Source: an uncultured delta proteobacterium | GTDB taxonomy: Bacteria > Myxococcota_A > Polyangia > Polyangiales > Polyangiaceae | Length of the DNA: 8,228 nucleotides | Reading direction: 5' to 3' | NCBI GenBank assembly: GCA_903893335.1 | Contig: CAITLX010000645.1 | Span: 1 to 8,228 of the forward strand | In this document: positions 1 to 6,094 of the stretch, one piece after another | How positions within the stretch are numbered: the first letter of the stretch is position 1 | How the letters are laid out: every line of letters begins with the position of its first letter | Program-made: the position numbers and the translations under genes | Notes under the pieces: generated by a model | What the model saw: the letters and a program-made list of their open reading frames with translations, nothing else | Databases searched by the model: none | Told to the model about the DNA's origin: nothing

Positions 1-1261
1 CCAGACCGGCAAGCAGGGCGTCTGCACCGACGGCATCATGAAGTGCAGCAACGGCACCGTGAAGTGCGTGCAGACCACGCCGGCCACCACCGAGATCTGC
101 GACGGCCTCGACAACGACTGCGACGGCGTCGTCGATCAGGCCTACCCCGAGCAGGGCGTGTCTTGCTCGACGCCGCTCAAGGGCATCTGCAAGGCCGGCA
201 CGAAGACGTGCGTCGGCGGCACCATCTCGTGCGTGCCCAACTTCCAGCCGGGCGATCAGCCCGAGGTCTGCAACGGCCAGGACGACAACTGCGACGGCCA
301 GATCGACGAGGGCAACCCCGGCGGCGGCGCTGGCTGCCTGGTGGCAGCGTGGGCCGCGTACCCCGGCTCCGAGTGCGCCAAGGGCATCACGTCGTGCGAC
401 GCGGGCCAGACCAAGTGCAACCAGGTCAACCAGCCCGCCAGCGAGGTCTGTGACGGCCTCGACAACGACTGCAACGGGCAGATCGACAACGGCATCGACG
501 GCAAGGCGTGCGACACCGGCGTGCCGGGCGTCTGCGCGGCGGGCCACCAGCGCTGCGACAGCTCCGTCTCGCCGCCTGCGTTGCGGTGCGACCAGATCGC
601 GACGCCGTCGGCCGAGCAGTGCGACGGCATCGACAACGACTGCAACGGGCTCGCCGACGACGCGGACCCGAACACGATGTGCCCGTCGGCGAACTTCGTG
701 ACGGGCTGGGCGTGCTCGGCGAGCAACTGCACCATCGCCACGTGCAGCACGGGCCACGCGGACATCGACCTCGTCGCGAGCGACGGGTGCGAGTGCGCCA
801 GCTCGTTCTACTCGACCTCGTGCGGCTCGCCGACGAGCGTGAGCGTCGCGTGGCTGCAGACGGTGGACAAGACCGGCGTGCTCGCGCGCGGCGCCACGAC
901 CGAGGCGTGGTTCGCGCCCTCGTACACGGGCTACCCCGACTCGAACGTCAACCCTGCGAGCGGCACGACGGTCCACCTCTCCGCGCAGCTCGCCGACGAT
1001 GGCGGCGGCACCTACGCGATGGACGTCTTCCAGGGCAACAGCTGCGGCACGCACGCGACCTGCAACGACAACGGCAGCTCGGTCAACGCATCGCAGTGGG
1101 AGTTCAAGGCGGCCCACGACGGCGTGTGCGACAACTGGAGCAAGTGCTCCAACGCCGACGCGCTCACCCCCGCGATGATCCGCGTCCGCATCTACCGCAA
1201 GAGCGGGTCGCCGCCGAGCTGCACCGAGTACAAGGTGCGCTTCACCAACAGCAACCTGTAG
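1..1261 (+). CDS. Secreted MopE-like protein with CDGxDNDCDG metal-binding repeats (5'-truncated)
   Basis: The reading frame is open from base 2, so the gene starts before the window; the in-frame ATG at 38 is internal to a cysteine-rich repeat and is probably not the start. Four acidic Cys/Asp motifs are visible: ICDGLDNDCDG (about 95-127), VCNGQDDNCDG (about 266-298), VCDGLDNDCNG (about 446-478) and QCDGIDNDCNG (about 617-650). They are spaced roughly 170-180 bases apart, separated by Cys-Gly-Thr-rich linkers. This is the 'putative metal-binding motif' seen in MopE-related surface proteins, common in myxobacteria, where the Asp/Asn loops are thought to bind calcium and the cysteines to form disulfides. 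About 180 residues after the last repeat form a non-repetitive C-terminal domain, also with paired cysteines, ending RFTNSNL with no membrane anchor. An extracellular or cell-surface location is inferred; the signal peptide would lie outside the window. The precise role is unknown. Confidence 0.85.
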   Translation, partial: QTGKQGVCTDGIMKCSNGTVKCVQTTPATTEICDGLDNDCDGVVDQAYPEQGVSCSTPLKGICKAGTKTCVGGTISCVPNFQPGDQPEVCNGQDDNCDGQIDEGNPGGGAGCLVAAWAAYPGSECAKGITSCDAGQTKCNQVNQPASEVCDGLDNDCNGQIDNGIDGKACDTGVPGVCAAGHQRCDSSVSPPALRCDQIATPSAEQCDGIDNDCNGLADDADPNTMCPSANFVTGWACSASNCTIATCSTGHADIDLVASDGCECASSFYSTSCGSPTSVSVAWLQTVDKTGVLARGATTEAWFAPSYTGYPDSNVNPASGTTVHLSAQLADDGGGTYAMDVFQGNSCGTHATCNDNGSSVNASQWEFKAAHDGVCDNWSKCSNADALTPAMIRVRIYRKSGSPPSCTEYKVRFTNSNL

Positions 1262-1324
1262 GGCTCGCTCCCGAGGTCGACGCGCCCGCGTCGCGCGAGC
1301 CCCTTCGGGCCGCGCCCGGGCGCG
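1261..1324. terminator. Nested inverted repeats and perfect palindrome, possible terminator
   Basis: GGGCTCGC (1261-1268) pairs with GCGAGCCC (1295-1302). Inside it, CGACGC (1278-1283) pairs with GCGTCG (1288-1293) across a 4-base loop. Next come a small GCCC/GGGC hairpin around TTC (1299-1310) and the perfect 14-base palindrome CGCGCCCGGGCGCG (1311-1324). The block begins at the stop codon of the repeat-protein gene, where a terminator is expected, but no T-run follows directly. Rho-independent function is therefore only possible; chance pairing is easy in DNA this GC-rich. Confidence 0.4.
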
Positions 1325-1365
1325 TCGAAGCACTCCCTTCGTACGAGGCGGGGGTATTTTACGCG

Positions 1366-1380
1366 TGCTACGTTGAGAGG
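1366..1380 (+). promoter_or_regulatory. Extended -10-like element and ribosome binding site before first hxsD
   Basis: TGCTACGTT (1366-1374) fits an extended -10 element of the form TGnTAnnnT. GAGAGG (1375-1380) is a purine-rich ribosome binding site 6 bases before the ATG at 1387. The T/A-rich patch GTATTTTA just upstream stands out in this GC-rich DNA. No good -35 hexamer is seen at the usual distance. Because the -10 nearly abuts the ribosome binding site, transcription from here would leave a very short leader, so either the -10 or the Shine-Dalgarno reading may be coincidental. Confidence 0.4.
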
Positions 1381-1386
1381 ATTCCG

Positions 1387-1833
1387 ATGGCCCAGCCTGC
1401 ACCGATTTCAGCGTCCCCCGTCCACCTGAAGCTGCCGCTCGCCCTGTACCCGGCCGACGCGCTGCTCGGCGCGGCCTACGTGCTGCTCGACCGCTGCTTC
1501 GTCTACCTCGACGAGCCCGAGACGGGGCGCGCGACGGTGACGCTGCGCGCCAAGCCCGGCGCGGCCTCGACCGACGTCGCCGGCGAGTTCCTCAACGAGG
1601 CGCTCGCGCAGTCGTGGCGCCGCGCCATCCTCGCGGACAACCGCGCCTCCATCGAGATGATCTCGGCGCGCGCCGTGAGCGGAGCGGCCGGCCCTCCGGG
1701 CCTCGACGATCTGCTGGCGATGGAGACGAGCGATCAGTCGGCGTTCGACGACCCGCTCGGCATCGCGATGAGCTGGGAAGACAAGTACAAGAAGAAGTCC
1801 GAAGCCGCGGGCGAGAAGGGGAGCAAGCCGTGA
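1387..1833 (+). CDS. hxsD: HxsD-like small protein with conserved C-terminal tail
   Basis: This 148-residue protein has the HxsD pattern from His-Xaa-Ser radical SAM loci: LYPADALLGAAYVLLDR, a predicted beta strand FVYLDE, ATVTLRAKPGA, then the helix VAGEFLNEALAQSWRRAI. HxsD has no known biochemical activity; it is defined by co-occurrence with the HxsB and HxsC maturases. The family body ends near residue 97. Here it is followed by an extra tail: GLDDLL (105-110), AFDDPLGIAMSWEDK (119-133), then YKK and a Lys/Glu/Gly-rich end. The tail recurs almost base for base in the paralogue at 6095-6568. The frame is open far upstream, but the ATG at 1387 has a good GAGAGG site 6 bases away, and the family similarity begins just after it. 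The stop overlaps the next start (GTGA at 1830-1833), implying one operon with the downstream genes. Confidence 0.75.
   Translation: MAQPAPISASPVHLKLPLALYPADALLGAAYVLLDRCFVYLDEPETGRATVTLRAKPGAASTDVAGEFLNEALAQSWRRAILADNRASIEMISARAVSGAAGPPGLDDLLAMETSDQSAFDDPLGIAMSWEDKYKKKSEAAGEKGSKP
1815..1822 (+). promoter_or_regulatory. Ribosome binding site fixing a GTG start
   Basis: AAGGGGAG lies inside the end of the first hxsD gene, 7 bases before the GTG at 1830. It supports a GTG start overlapping the upstream TGA, and hence translational coupling of the 75-residue gene. Confidence 0.6.
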
Positions 1834-2057
1834 TCGAGAGGCGTTTCCGTCCCACGTTCTACGCAGCCGCCGCGGTCGACGCGGCCGCCGCGGTCTACGC
1901 CCCCTACGGCACGATCGAGGTCGATCACGCCGGCCCCGCCGTGCGCGTCACGGCCAACGCCGGCATCGACGAGCTCGCGCTCGCCGACGAGCTCGCCAAC
2001 TACGTCCTCGGCGCCACCGTCGAGGCGCGCGGCGCCGACGCCGAGAGGCCCGCTTGA
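1830..2057 (+). CDS. HxsD-like mini-protein, 75 residues
   Basis: The GTG start at 1830 overlaps the previous stop as GTGA, with AAGGGGAG 7 bases upstream; the same frame runs further 5' only as a shadow of the preceding gene. The 75 residues align with the core of the neighbouring HxsD protein: FYAAAAVDAAAAVYAPYG against LYPADALLGAAYVLLDR, then TIEVDHAGPAVRVTANAG against the strand pair, then ELALADELANYVLGATVEA against the DVAGEFLNEALAQS helix. It lacks the long C-terminal helix and the GLDDLL/FDDPLGIAMSWEDK tail of the two larger paralogues. It is therefore probably a minimal HxsD-fold protein, perhaps a chaperone or leader-binding subunit for the adjacent maturase. A precursor-peptide role cannot be excluded on size, but there is no repetitive or obviously modifiable core. 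The next gene starts inside its stop codon (TTGA). Confidence 0.65.
   Translation: MIERRFRPTFYAAAAVDAAAAVYAPYGTIEVDHAGPAVRVTANAGIDELALADELANYVLGATVEARGADAERPA
2043..2048 (+). promoter_or_regulatory. Ribosome binding site fixing a TTG start
   Basis: GAGAGG ends 5 bases before TTG at 2054. Together with the TTGA overlap it supports the uncommon TTG start of the hxsB-like gene, rather than an ATG further in, which would remove part of the conserved N-terminal domain. Confidence 0.55.
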
Positions 2058-3556
2058 TCGATCTCATCCAGCTCGGCGCGCGCCCCAAGGCCGGCTCGCC
2101 GTTCGTCGCGTTCCGCTACCGCGAGGTCGGCGGCGACGTGCTGCTCACCAACATGCTGGGCGACTGGGTGTTCGTCTCGAAGGGCGAGTTCGACGCCATG
2201 GCGCGCGGCGAGGTCGGCGACGGCTCGCCGCTCTACAACCGCCTGGTCGAGCGCAATTTCGTGCGCGCCAAGGTCGACGTCGACGAGGCCGCGGCGCGCC
2301 TCGCGCGCAAGAAGCGCTTCCTCAACTACGGCCCCAACCTGCACGCGATGGTCGTCACGCTGCGGTGCAACGAGTCGTGCGTCTACTGCCACGCCGCCCG
2401 CGCCGAGATGGACCAGGTCGAGACCGACATGACCCCGGAGATCGCCGAGAAGGCGGTCGACCTCGCGCTGCAGACGACGTCCCCCTTCGTCACCATCGAG
2501 TTTCAGGGGGGCGAGCCGCTCGTCAATTTCCCCGTCGTCAAGCACATCATCGAGTACGCGACCGCGCGCAACCGCGCGTACGGCAAGGCGCTCGAGTTCA
2601 CGATGGTCTCCAACCTCGCCCTGATGGACGAGGACAAGCTGCGCTATCTGCTCGACCACAAGGTGCAGATCTGCACCAGCATCGACGGCCCCGAGCACCT
2701 GCACAACAAGCAGCGCGTGCTCGCCGGCGGCAATGCCTACCAGGAGTCGGTCAAGTGGATCCGGCGCATCAATGAGGAGTACGAGCGCCTCGGCCTCGAC
2801 CCCATCCTCTACCACGTCGAGGCGCTGCTCACGACGACGCGCGCGCTCCTGCCGTACCCCAAGCAGGTCGTCGACACCTACGTCGACCTGGGCTGCCGCG
2901 CCATCTTCATTCGCCCCGTCGACCCGTTCGGTTGGGCCGAGAAGACCTCGAAGGCGATCGAGTACCCGCGCAGCAGCTACACCGACTTCTACCGCGAGGC
3001 GACCGACTACATCCTCGACCTCAACAAGAAGGGCGTGCAGGTCCTCGAGCGCTACGCGGCCATCTTCCTCACGAAGATCATCGGCGACGACGACCCCAAC
3101 TTCCTCGACGTGCGCTCGCCCGGCGGCGCCGGCATCGGGCAGGTCGCCTACTCGTACGACGGCCGCATCTTCACGAGCGACGAGGGGCGCATGCTCTACG
3201 CCACCGGCGATCGCTTCTTCCAGATCGGCGACGTGCGCACCTCGACCTACCGTCAGCTCATGACGCACGAGACGGTGCGCTCGCTCTCGCTCGCGTCCAA
3301 CCTCCTGGCGCAGCCCGACTGCGTCAACTGCACCTACAACCCCTACTGCGGCATCGTGCCCGAGCACGCGTACCGCACGCAGGGCAGCATCTTCGGCCGC
3401 ATGCGCGAGAACCAGCTCTGCGAGGTGCACAAGAGCATCCAGGACTACCTCTTCGGCCTGCTGCGCCAGAACGACCCGAGCACCATCGACGTGCTGCGCC
3501 GCTGGACGACCGTCCGCGAGCGCACGCACTTCGTCCAGCAGAGCGCGGCGTCCTGA
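2054..3556 (+). CDS. hxsB: HxsB-like radical SAM/SPASM peptide maturase
   Basis: This 500-residue protein matches the layout of HxsB, the His-Xaa-Ser system radical SAM maturase. Residues 1 to about 95 form the typical N-terminal domain (FRYREVGGDVLLTNMLGDWV, then SPLYNRLVERNFV), thought in such enzymes to help bind peptide substrates. The radical SAM core carries C105-NES-C109-VY-C112, which binds the [4Fe-4S] cluster that cleaves S-adenosylmethionine, and QGGEP at 151-155. The C-terminal SPASM-type region has C423-VN-C426-TYNPY-C432-G and a later C456, expected to ligate auxiliary clusters. HxsB is assumed to modify ribosomal peptides in the cytoplasm; the chemistry for this subfamily is not established here. 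The TTG start is chosen from the TTGA overlap and GAGAGG site. Overlap with two HxsD-like genes places it in one operon. Length is slightly above what I recall for HxsB. Confidence 0.85.
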   Translation: MIDLIQLGARPKAGSPFVAFRYREVGGDVLLTNMLGDWVFVSKGEFDAMARGEVGDGSPLYNRLVERNFVRAKVDVDEAAARLARKKRFLNYGPNLHAMVVTLRCNESCVYCHAARAEMDQVETDMTPEIAEKAVDLALQTTSPFVTIEFQGGEPLVNFPVVKHIIEYATARNRAYGKALEFTMVSNLALMDEDKLRYLLDHKVQICTSIDGPEHLHNKQRVLAGGNAYQESVKWIRRINEEYERLGLDPILYHVEALLTTTRALLPYPKQVVDTYVDLGCRAIFIRPVDPFGWAEKTSKAIEYPRSSYTDFYREATDYILDLNKKGVQVLERYAAIFLTKIIGDDDPNFLDVRSPGGAGIGQVAYSYDGRIFTSDEGRMLYATGDRFFQIGDVRTSTYRQLMTHETVRSLSLASNLLAQPDCVNCTYNPYCGIVPEHAYRTQGSIFGRMRENQLCEVHKSIQDYLFGLLRQNDPSTIDVLRRWTTVRERTHFVQQSAAS

Positions 3557-3614
3557 GCCCGCGCGACGCCCTCATCGTTACCTGACAATCCCGCAAGGGG
3601 AGCACCACCGGCCC

Positions 3615-5276
3615 ATGGCAGACGCGTCGTTCGAAGTCCTGCAGCCCGAGGCTCAGTCGATCGAGCTCGCCGACGAGCTCAACAAGATCGTCGAGCACGA
3701 GGGGGCCGCGCACGAGAAGCGCAACTGGGTCCGGCTCAGCTACGACTGCAACAACCACTGCACGTTCTGCCTCGACACCAACGCGCACGACGGCACGATG
3801 CGCAACAACCTGGACATCAAGGTCCAGATCATCGAAGGCCGCAAGAAGGGCGCCGACCGGCTCATCCTCTCGGGGGGCGAGCCGACGATGCACCCCAATT
3901 TTCTCGACTTCGTCTTGCTCGGCAAGAAGGCCGGCTACCGCAAGGTCCAGACGGTCACCAACGGGCGCATGTTCTGCTACCCCGATTTCCTCGAGAAGTC
4001 GGCCGACAATGGCCTGTCCGAGATCACCTTCTCGCTGCACGGCCACACCGCCAAGCTGCACGACGCGCTCGTCGGCACGCCCGGCGCCTTCGTGCAGGAG
4101 ACCGCCGGGCTCAAGGCGGCGCTGGCGAGCGAGCGCTTCATCGTCAACATCGACATCGTCATCAACAAGCAGAACGTGAAGCATCTCACCGAGATGCTCG
4201 ATCTGTTCATCTCGTGGGGCGTGAAGGAGTTCGACCTCCTGCACATCATTCCGTTCGGCAACGCGTGGGGCGACGCCAAGCCGCACCTGTTCTACGATCT
4301 CGACGCGCACCACGACGAGCTTCAGCGGGCGTTCGCCTACTCCAAGCGCCCCGACGTGCACATCTGGCTCAACCGCTTTCCGCCGCAGCACGCCGAGAAC
4401 TACGAGAACCTGATCCAGGATCCGTACAAGCTCAACGACGAGGTCCGCGGTCGCCGCGAGGAGTACGACAAGTACCTCTCCATCGGCCAGAAGCTCAGCT
4501 GCCGCGAGCCCGACCGCTGCCAGTACTGCTACCTCGAGGACCTCTGCGACTCGCTCGATGTCGCGCTCGACGCGCGCAAGGCCACCGCGGTCGACGTCAT
4601 TCGCTACGAGGGGGCGCCGCCGCTCGTCGGCAAGCTCCCGGAGGCCAAGGTCGCCCGCCTCGTCGCGCCGAACCTCGAGGGGGCGCGACCGCTCGCGCAG
4701 GCCGCGGTGCCCGACGACATCGAGCTCGAGCTCGCGTCGTGGGACGGCATCGAGCAGGCGCTCGACGCGGGCCGCGTGCTCGGCAAGCGGCTCGTGCGCG
4801 CCTGGGCGAGCGACGTCGCGTCGCTCGAGCGGCTCCGCGCCCTGCCCGGCACGTTCGACATCGGCGTGTACTTGACCACCGAGACGGCCCCCGCGCTGCT
4901 CGCGCTCGAGGGCTCGCTCGACCGCTTCGTGCTCGGCCAGAAGAACTACGAGCGCGTCACCGACGCGCGCACGAACGACGTCGAGCACGCCGCGTTCTTC
5001 GCCAAGCTCGGGCGCCCCGTTCGCACCGAGAACATCCCTCCGTGTCTCGCCGCGGGCGCGCCTCCGAAGCGGCGCCTCGAGATGCTCGACGCCTCGATGC
5101 TCGGCGCCGACGCGCGCGTCGACATGAACAAGTTCACGCAGCGCTACGTGCTCGACGGCTTCTACACCAAGAGCATGCGCTGCCGCTCGTGCGTGCACGA
5201 CGCGTCGTGCCGCGGCGTGCACATCAACTTCGCCCGCGCGCACGGCTACAAGGTCCTCGAGCCCATCGCGGGCTGA
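3615..5276 (+). CDS. Second radical SAM protein with two CX2CX5C cluster motifs (HxsC position)
   Basis: This is a 553-residue radical SAM protein. The SAM cluster motif is C45-NNH-C49-TF-C52, followed by SGGEP (86-90), VTNGRMF and ITFSLHGHTAKLHDALVGTPGAF. C296, C302, C305 and C311 form a CX5CX2CX5C group after the core, fitting an auxiliary Fe-S cluster. About 150 cysteine-free residues follow. A second cysteine set is at C477 (IPPCL) and C523-RS-C526-VHDAS-C532-GVH, followed by a Gly...Pro ending typical of SPASM-like C-termini. It occupies the place of HxsC in classical hxs operons, and the CNNxC, TNGR(M/L)F and 'HD..V..PGAF' elements recall HxsC, but it is much longer than that family as I know it, so I do not assign the symbol. 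The ATG at 3615 follows a 58-base gap with AAGGGGAG (3595-3602) rather far upstream. It is probably co-transcribed with hxsB and acts on the same substrate or a paired one. Confidence 0.8.
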   Translation: MADASFEVLQPEAQSIELADELNKIVEHEGAAHEKRNWVRLSYDCNNHCTFCLDTNAHDGTMRNNLDIKVQIIEGRKKGADRLILSGGEPTMHPNFLDFVLLGKKAGYRKVQTVTNGRMFCYPDFLEKSADNGLSEITFSLHGHTAKLHDALVGTPGAFVQETAGLKAALASERFIVNIDIVINKQNVKHLTEMLDLFISWGVKEFDLLHIIPFGNAWGDAKPHLFYDLDAHHDELQRAFAYSKRPDVHIWLNRFPPQHAENYENLIQDPYKLNDEVRGRREEYDKYLSIGQKLSCREPDRCQYCYLEDLCDSLDVALDARKATAVDVIRYEGAPPLVGKLPEAKVARLVAPNLEGARPLAQAAVPDDIELELASWDGIEQALDAGRVLGKRLVRAWASDVASLERLRALPGTFDIGVYLTTETAPALLALEGSLDRFVLGQKNYERVTDARTNDVEHAAFFAKLGRPVRTENIPPCLAAGAPPKRRLEMLDASMLGADARVDMNKFTQRYVLDGFYTKSMRCRSCVHDASCRGVHINFARAHGYKVLEPIAG

Positions 5277-5356
5277 TCTCGTATCCAGCGCAGCGCGGGC
5301 TGACCTCGTATCGCTCCCCTGCGAGGGCTGATCTCGTATCGCGCCCATCGAGGGCT
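5271..5356. repeat. 27-28 bp tandem repeat starting on a stop codon
   Basis: GGCTGATCTCGTATC occurs at 5271-5285, with one change (GGCTGACCTCGTATC) at 5298-5312, and exactly again at 5326-5340. A degenerate fourth copy begins GGCT at 5353. Spacings are 27, 28 and 27 bases. The first copy includes the last codons and TGA of the radical SAM gene; the second places another TGA in frame with it. The array fills most of the 96-base gap between two convergent genes, so it may act on transcription termination, or may be slippage product. Confidence 0.8.
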
Positions 5357-5372
5357 CGAATGAGCCGGGCGC

Positions 5373-5981
5373 TCAGCCGGGCTTGGGAGCGTCGTCCGAG
5401 GCCGGGGCGTCGGCGGGCTTCGCCGCGGGCGCTCCCCCGGCGGGCTCGTCGGGCTTGCGCTCGCGGCGCAGCCCCCAGGCGATGAGCGCAGCGAGCGCGA
5501 GCAGGCCGACCGCTCCGCCGATGCGGATGCCGGGGCCCGAGCGCGGCGACGCCGCCGCGGACTTGGCGGGCGTGCCCCACACGGTCGCCGCGTCGACCGA
5601 CGCGAACGCGGCGACGAGCGAGTCGTGCACGGGCGCGGGGAGCGCGGCGCCGTCGAGGATGCAGAAGGGCCCCGCGAGGTCGGCCTTCGGGCAATCGGGC
5701 GGCGGATCGACCAGTCGCAGATCGACGCAGCGCGAGCCCCCCTCTGCGCAGAGCCGCAGCTTGACCATCTCGTGGTCGATGGCGGCGTCGTCGAAGTGCC
5801 AGCCGGCGCCGATGCGCCCGAGGGCGGCCGAGATCGGCGGCTGGGCCGACGGCGGCAGGACGCGCGCGGCGGCGGCGGAGCCTGCGACCAGGGTCGCGGC
5901 CACGAGCAGCGAGAGGCCGAGCGACCGAGCGGAGCGGTGGGCCTGGCCGGGGTGAGGCTCGCGGGGGTGGGGCGCCAACAT
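5373..5981 (-). CDS. Exported four-cysteine protein with C-terminal membrane anchor
   Basis: I do not recognise a family for this 202-residue product. The start chosen is the ATG read from 5981 on the minus strand: it is 7 bases after TGGTAGCGT, an extended -10-like element, and gives a sensible N-terminus. An upstream in-frame start at 6095 would add 38 unlikely residues. Visible parts are a basic N-region (about 1-19); a hydrophobic signal segment LGLSLLVAATLVAGSAAAA (21-39); a periplasmic or extracytoplasmic domain with C78, C85, C97 and C107, plausibly two disulfides; a small-residue linker; one transmembrane helix (about 154-170); then Arg-rich RRERK and an Ala/Pro/Asp tail of about 25 residues. 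The topology suggests an envelope protein with a short cytoplasmic end. It is convergent with the radical SAM operon and divergent from the second hxsD-like gene, so a link to the peptide-modification system is positional inference only. Confidence 0.65.
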   Translation of the reverse strand: MLAPHPREPHPGQAHRSARSLGLSLLVAATLVAGSAAAARVLPPSAQPPISAALGRIGAGWHFDDAAIDHEMVKLRLCAEGGSRCVDLRLVDPPPDCPKADLAGPFCILDGAALPAPVHDSLVAAFASVDAATVWGTPAKSAAASPRSGPGIRIGGAVGLLALAALIAWGLRRERKPDEPAGGAPAAKPADAPASDDAPKPG

Positions 5982-5988
5982 GGGCGCG

Positions 5989-5997
5989 ACGCTACCA
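5989..5997 (-). promoter_or_regulatory. Extended -10-like element for the exported-protein gene
   Basis: Read on the minus strand the bases are TGGTAGCGT, matching TGnTAnnnT, ending 7 bases before the ATG at 5981. No Shine-Dalgarno sequence lies in that gap, so the message would be essentially leaderless. The form resembles the element before the first hxsD gene. No -35 match was identified. Confidence 0.4.
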
Positions 5998-6054
5998 CGC
6001 GCCGCGGACGGGTCGCCACAGCCGCCGGTCGGGCGTCTGCTGGCGCTGGCGAGG

Positions 6055-6083
6055 TTGACGAGGGGCGCACGTCGCGTGACACT
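6055..6083 (+). promoter_or_regulatory. Possible sigma-70 type promoter of the second hxsD-like gene
   Basis: TTGACG (6055-6060) matches the -35 consensus at five of six bases. At 17 bases' spacing it is followed by GACACT (6078-6083), a weak -10 keeping the A at position 2 and the T at position 6. Initiation about 7 bases on would fall close to the ATG at 6095, which has no clear Shine-Dalgarno site. The element sits in the 113-base divergent intergenic region. Confidence 0.35.
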
Positions 6084-6094
6084 TGCTGACCCCA

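Noticed and set aside
38..40. ATG at 38 as the start of the MopE-like gene
   Set aside because: The frame is open to the window edge and the residues before it continue the same Cys/Gly repeat pattern, so it is internal.
508..1386. Long 5' extension of the first hxsD frame into the MopE-like gene
   Set aside because: The extension is Arg-rich and overlaps the supported repeat-protein gene. HxsD similarity begins only after the ATG at 1387, which has its own ribosome binding site.
1830..2057. Classical HxsA or other RiPP precursor peptide
   Set aside because: No His-Xaa-Ser or other short repeat at the C-terminus. The sequence aligns instead with the HxsD core.
2000..3529. 509-residue open frame on the minus strand opposite hxsB
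   Set aside because: Its sequence is a low-complexity Asp/Val/Leu/Arg/His/Ala mixture typical of the antisense of GC-rich coding DNA. The plus strand carries a clear radical SAM protein with all key motifs.
3324..5348. 674-residue minus-strand open frame opposite the second radical SAM gene
   Set aside because: Same antisense composition, no domain motif, and it covers a well-supported plus-strand gene.
5271..5356. CRISPR array
   Set aside because: The apparent spacers are only 12-13 bases, there are three and a half copies, and no cas genes are nearby. A short tandem repeat explains it.
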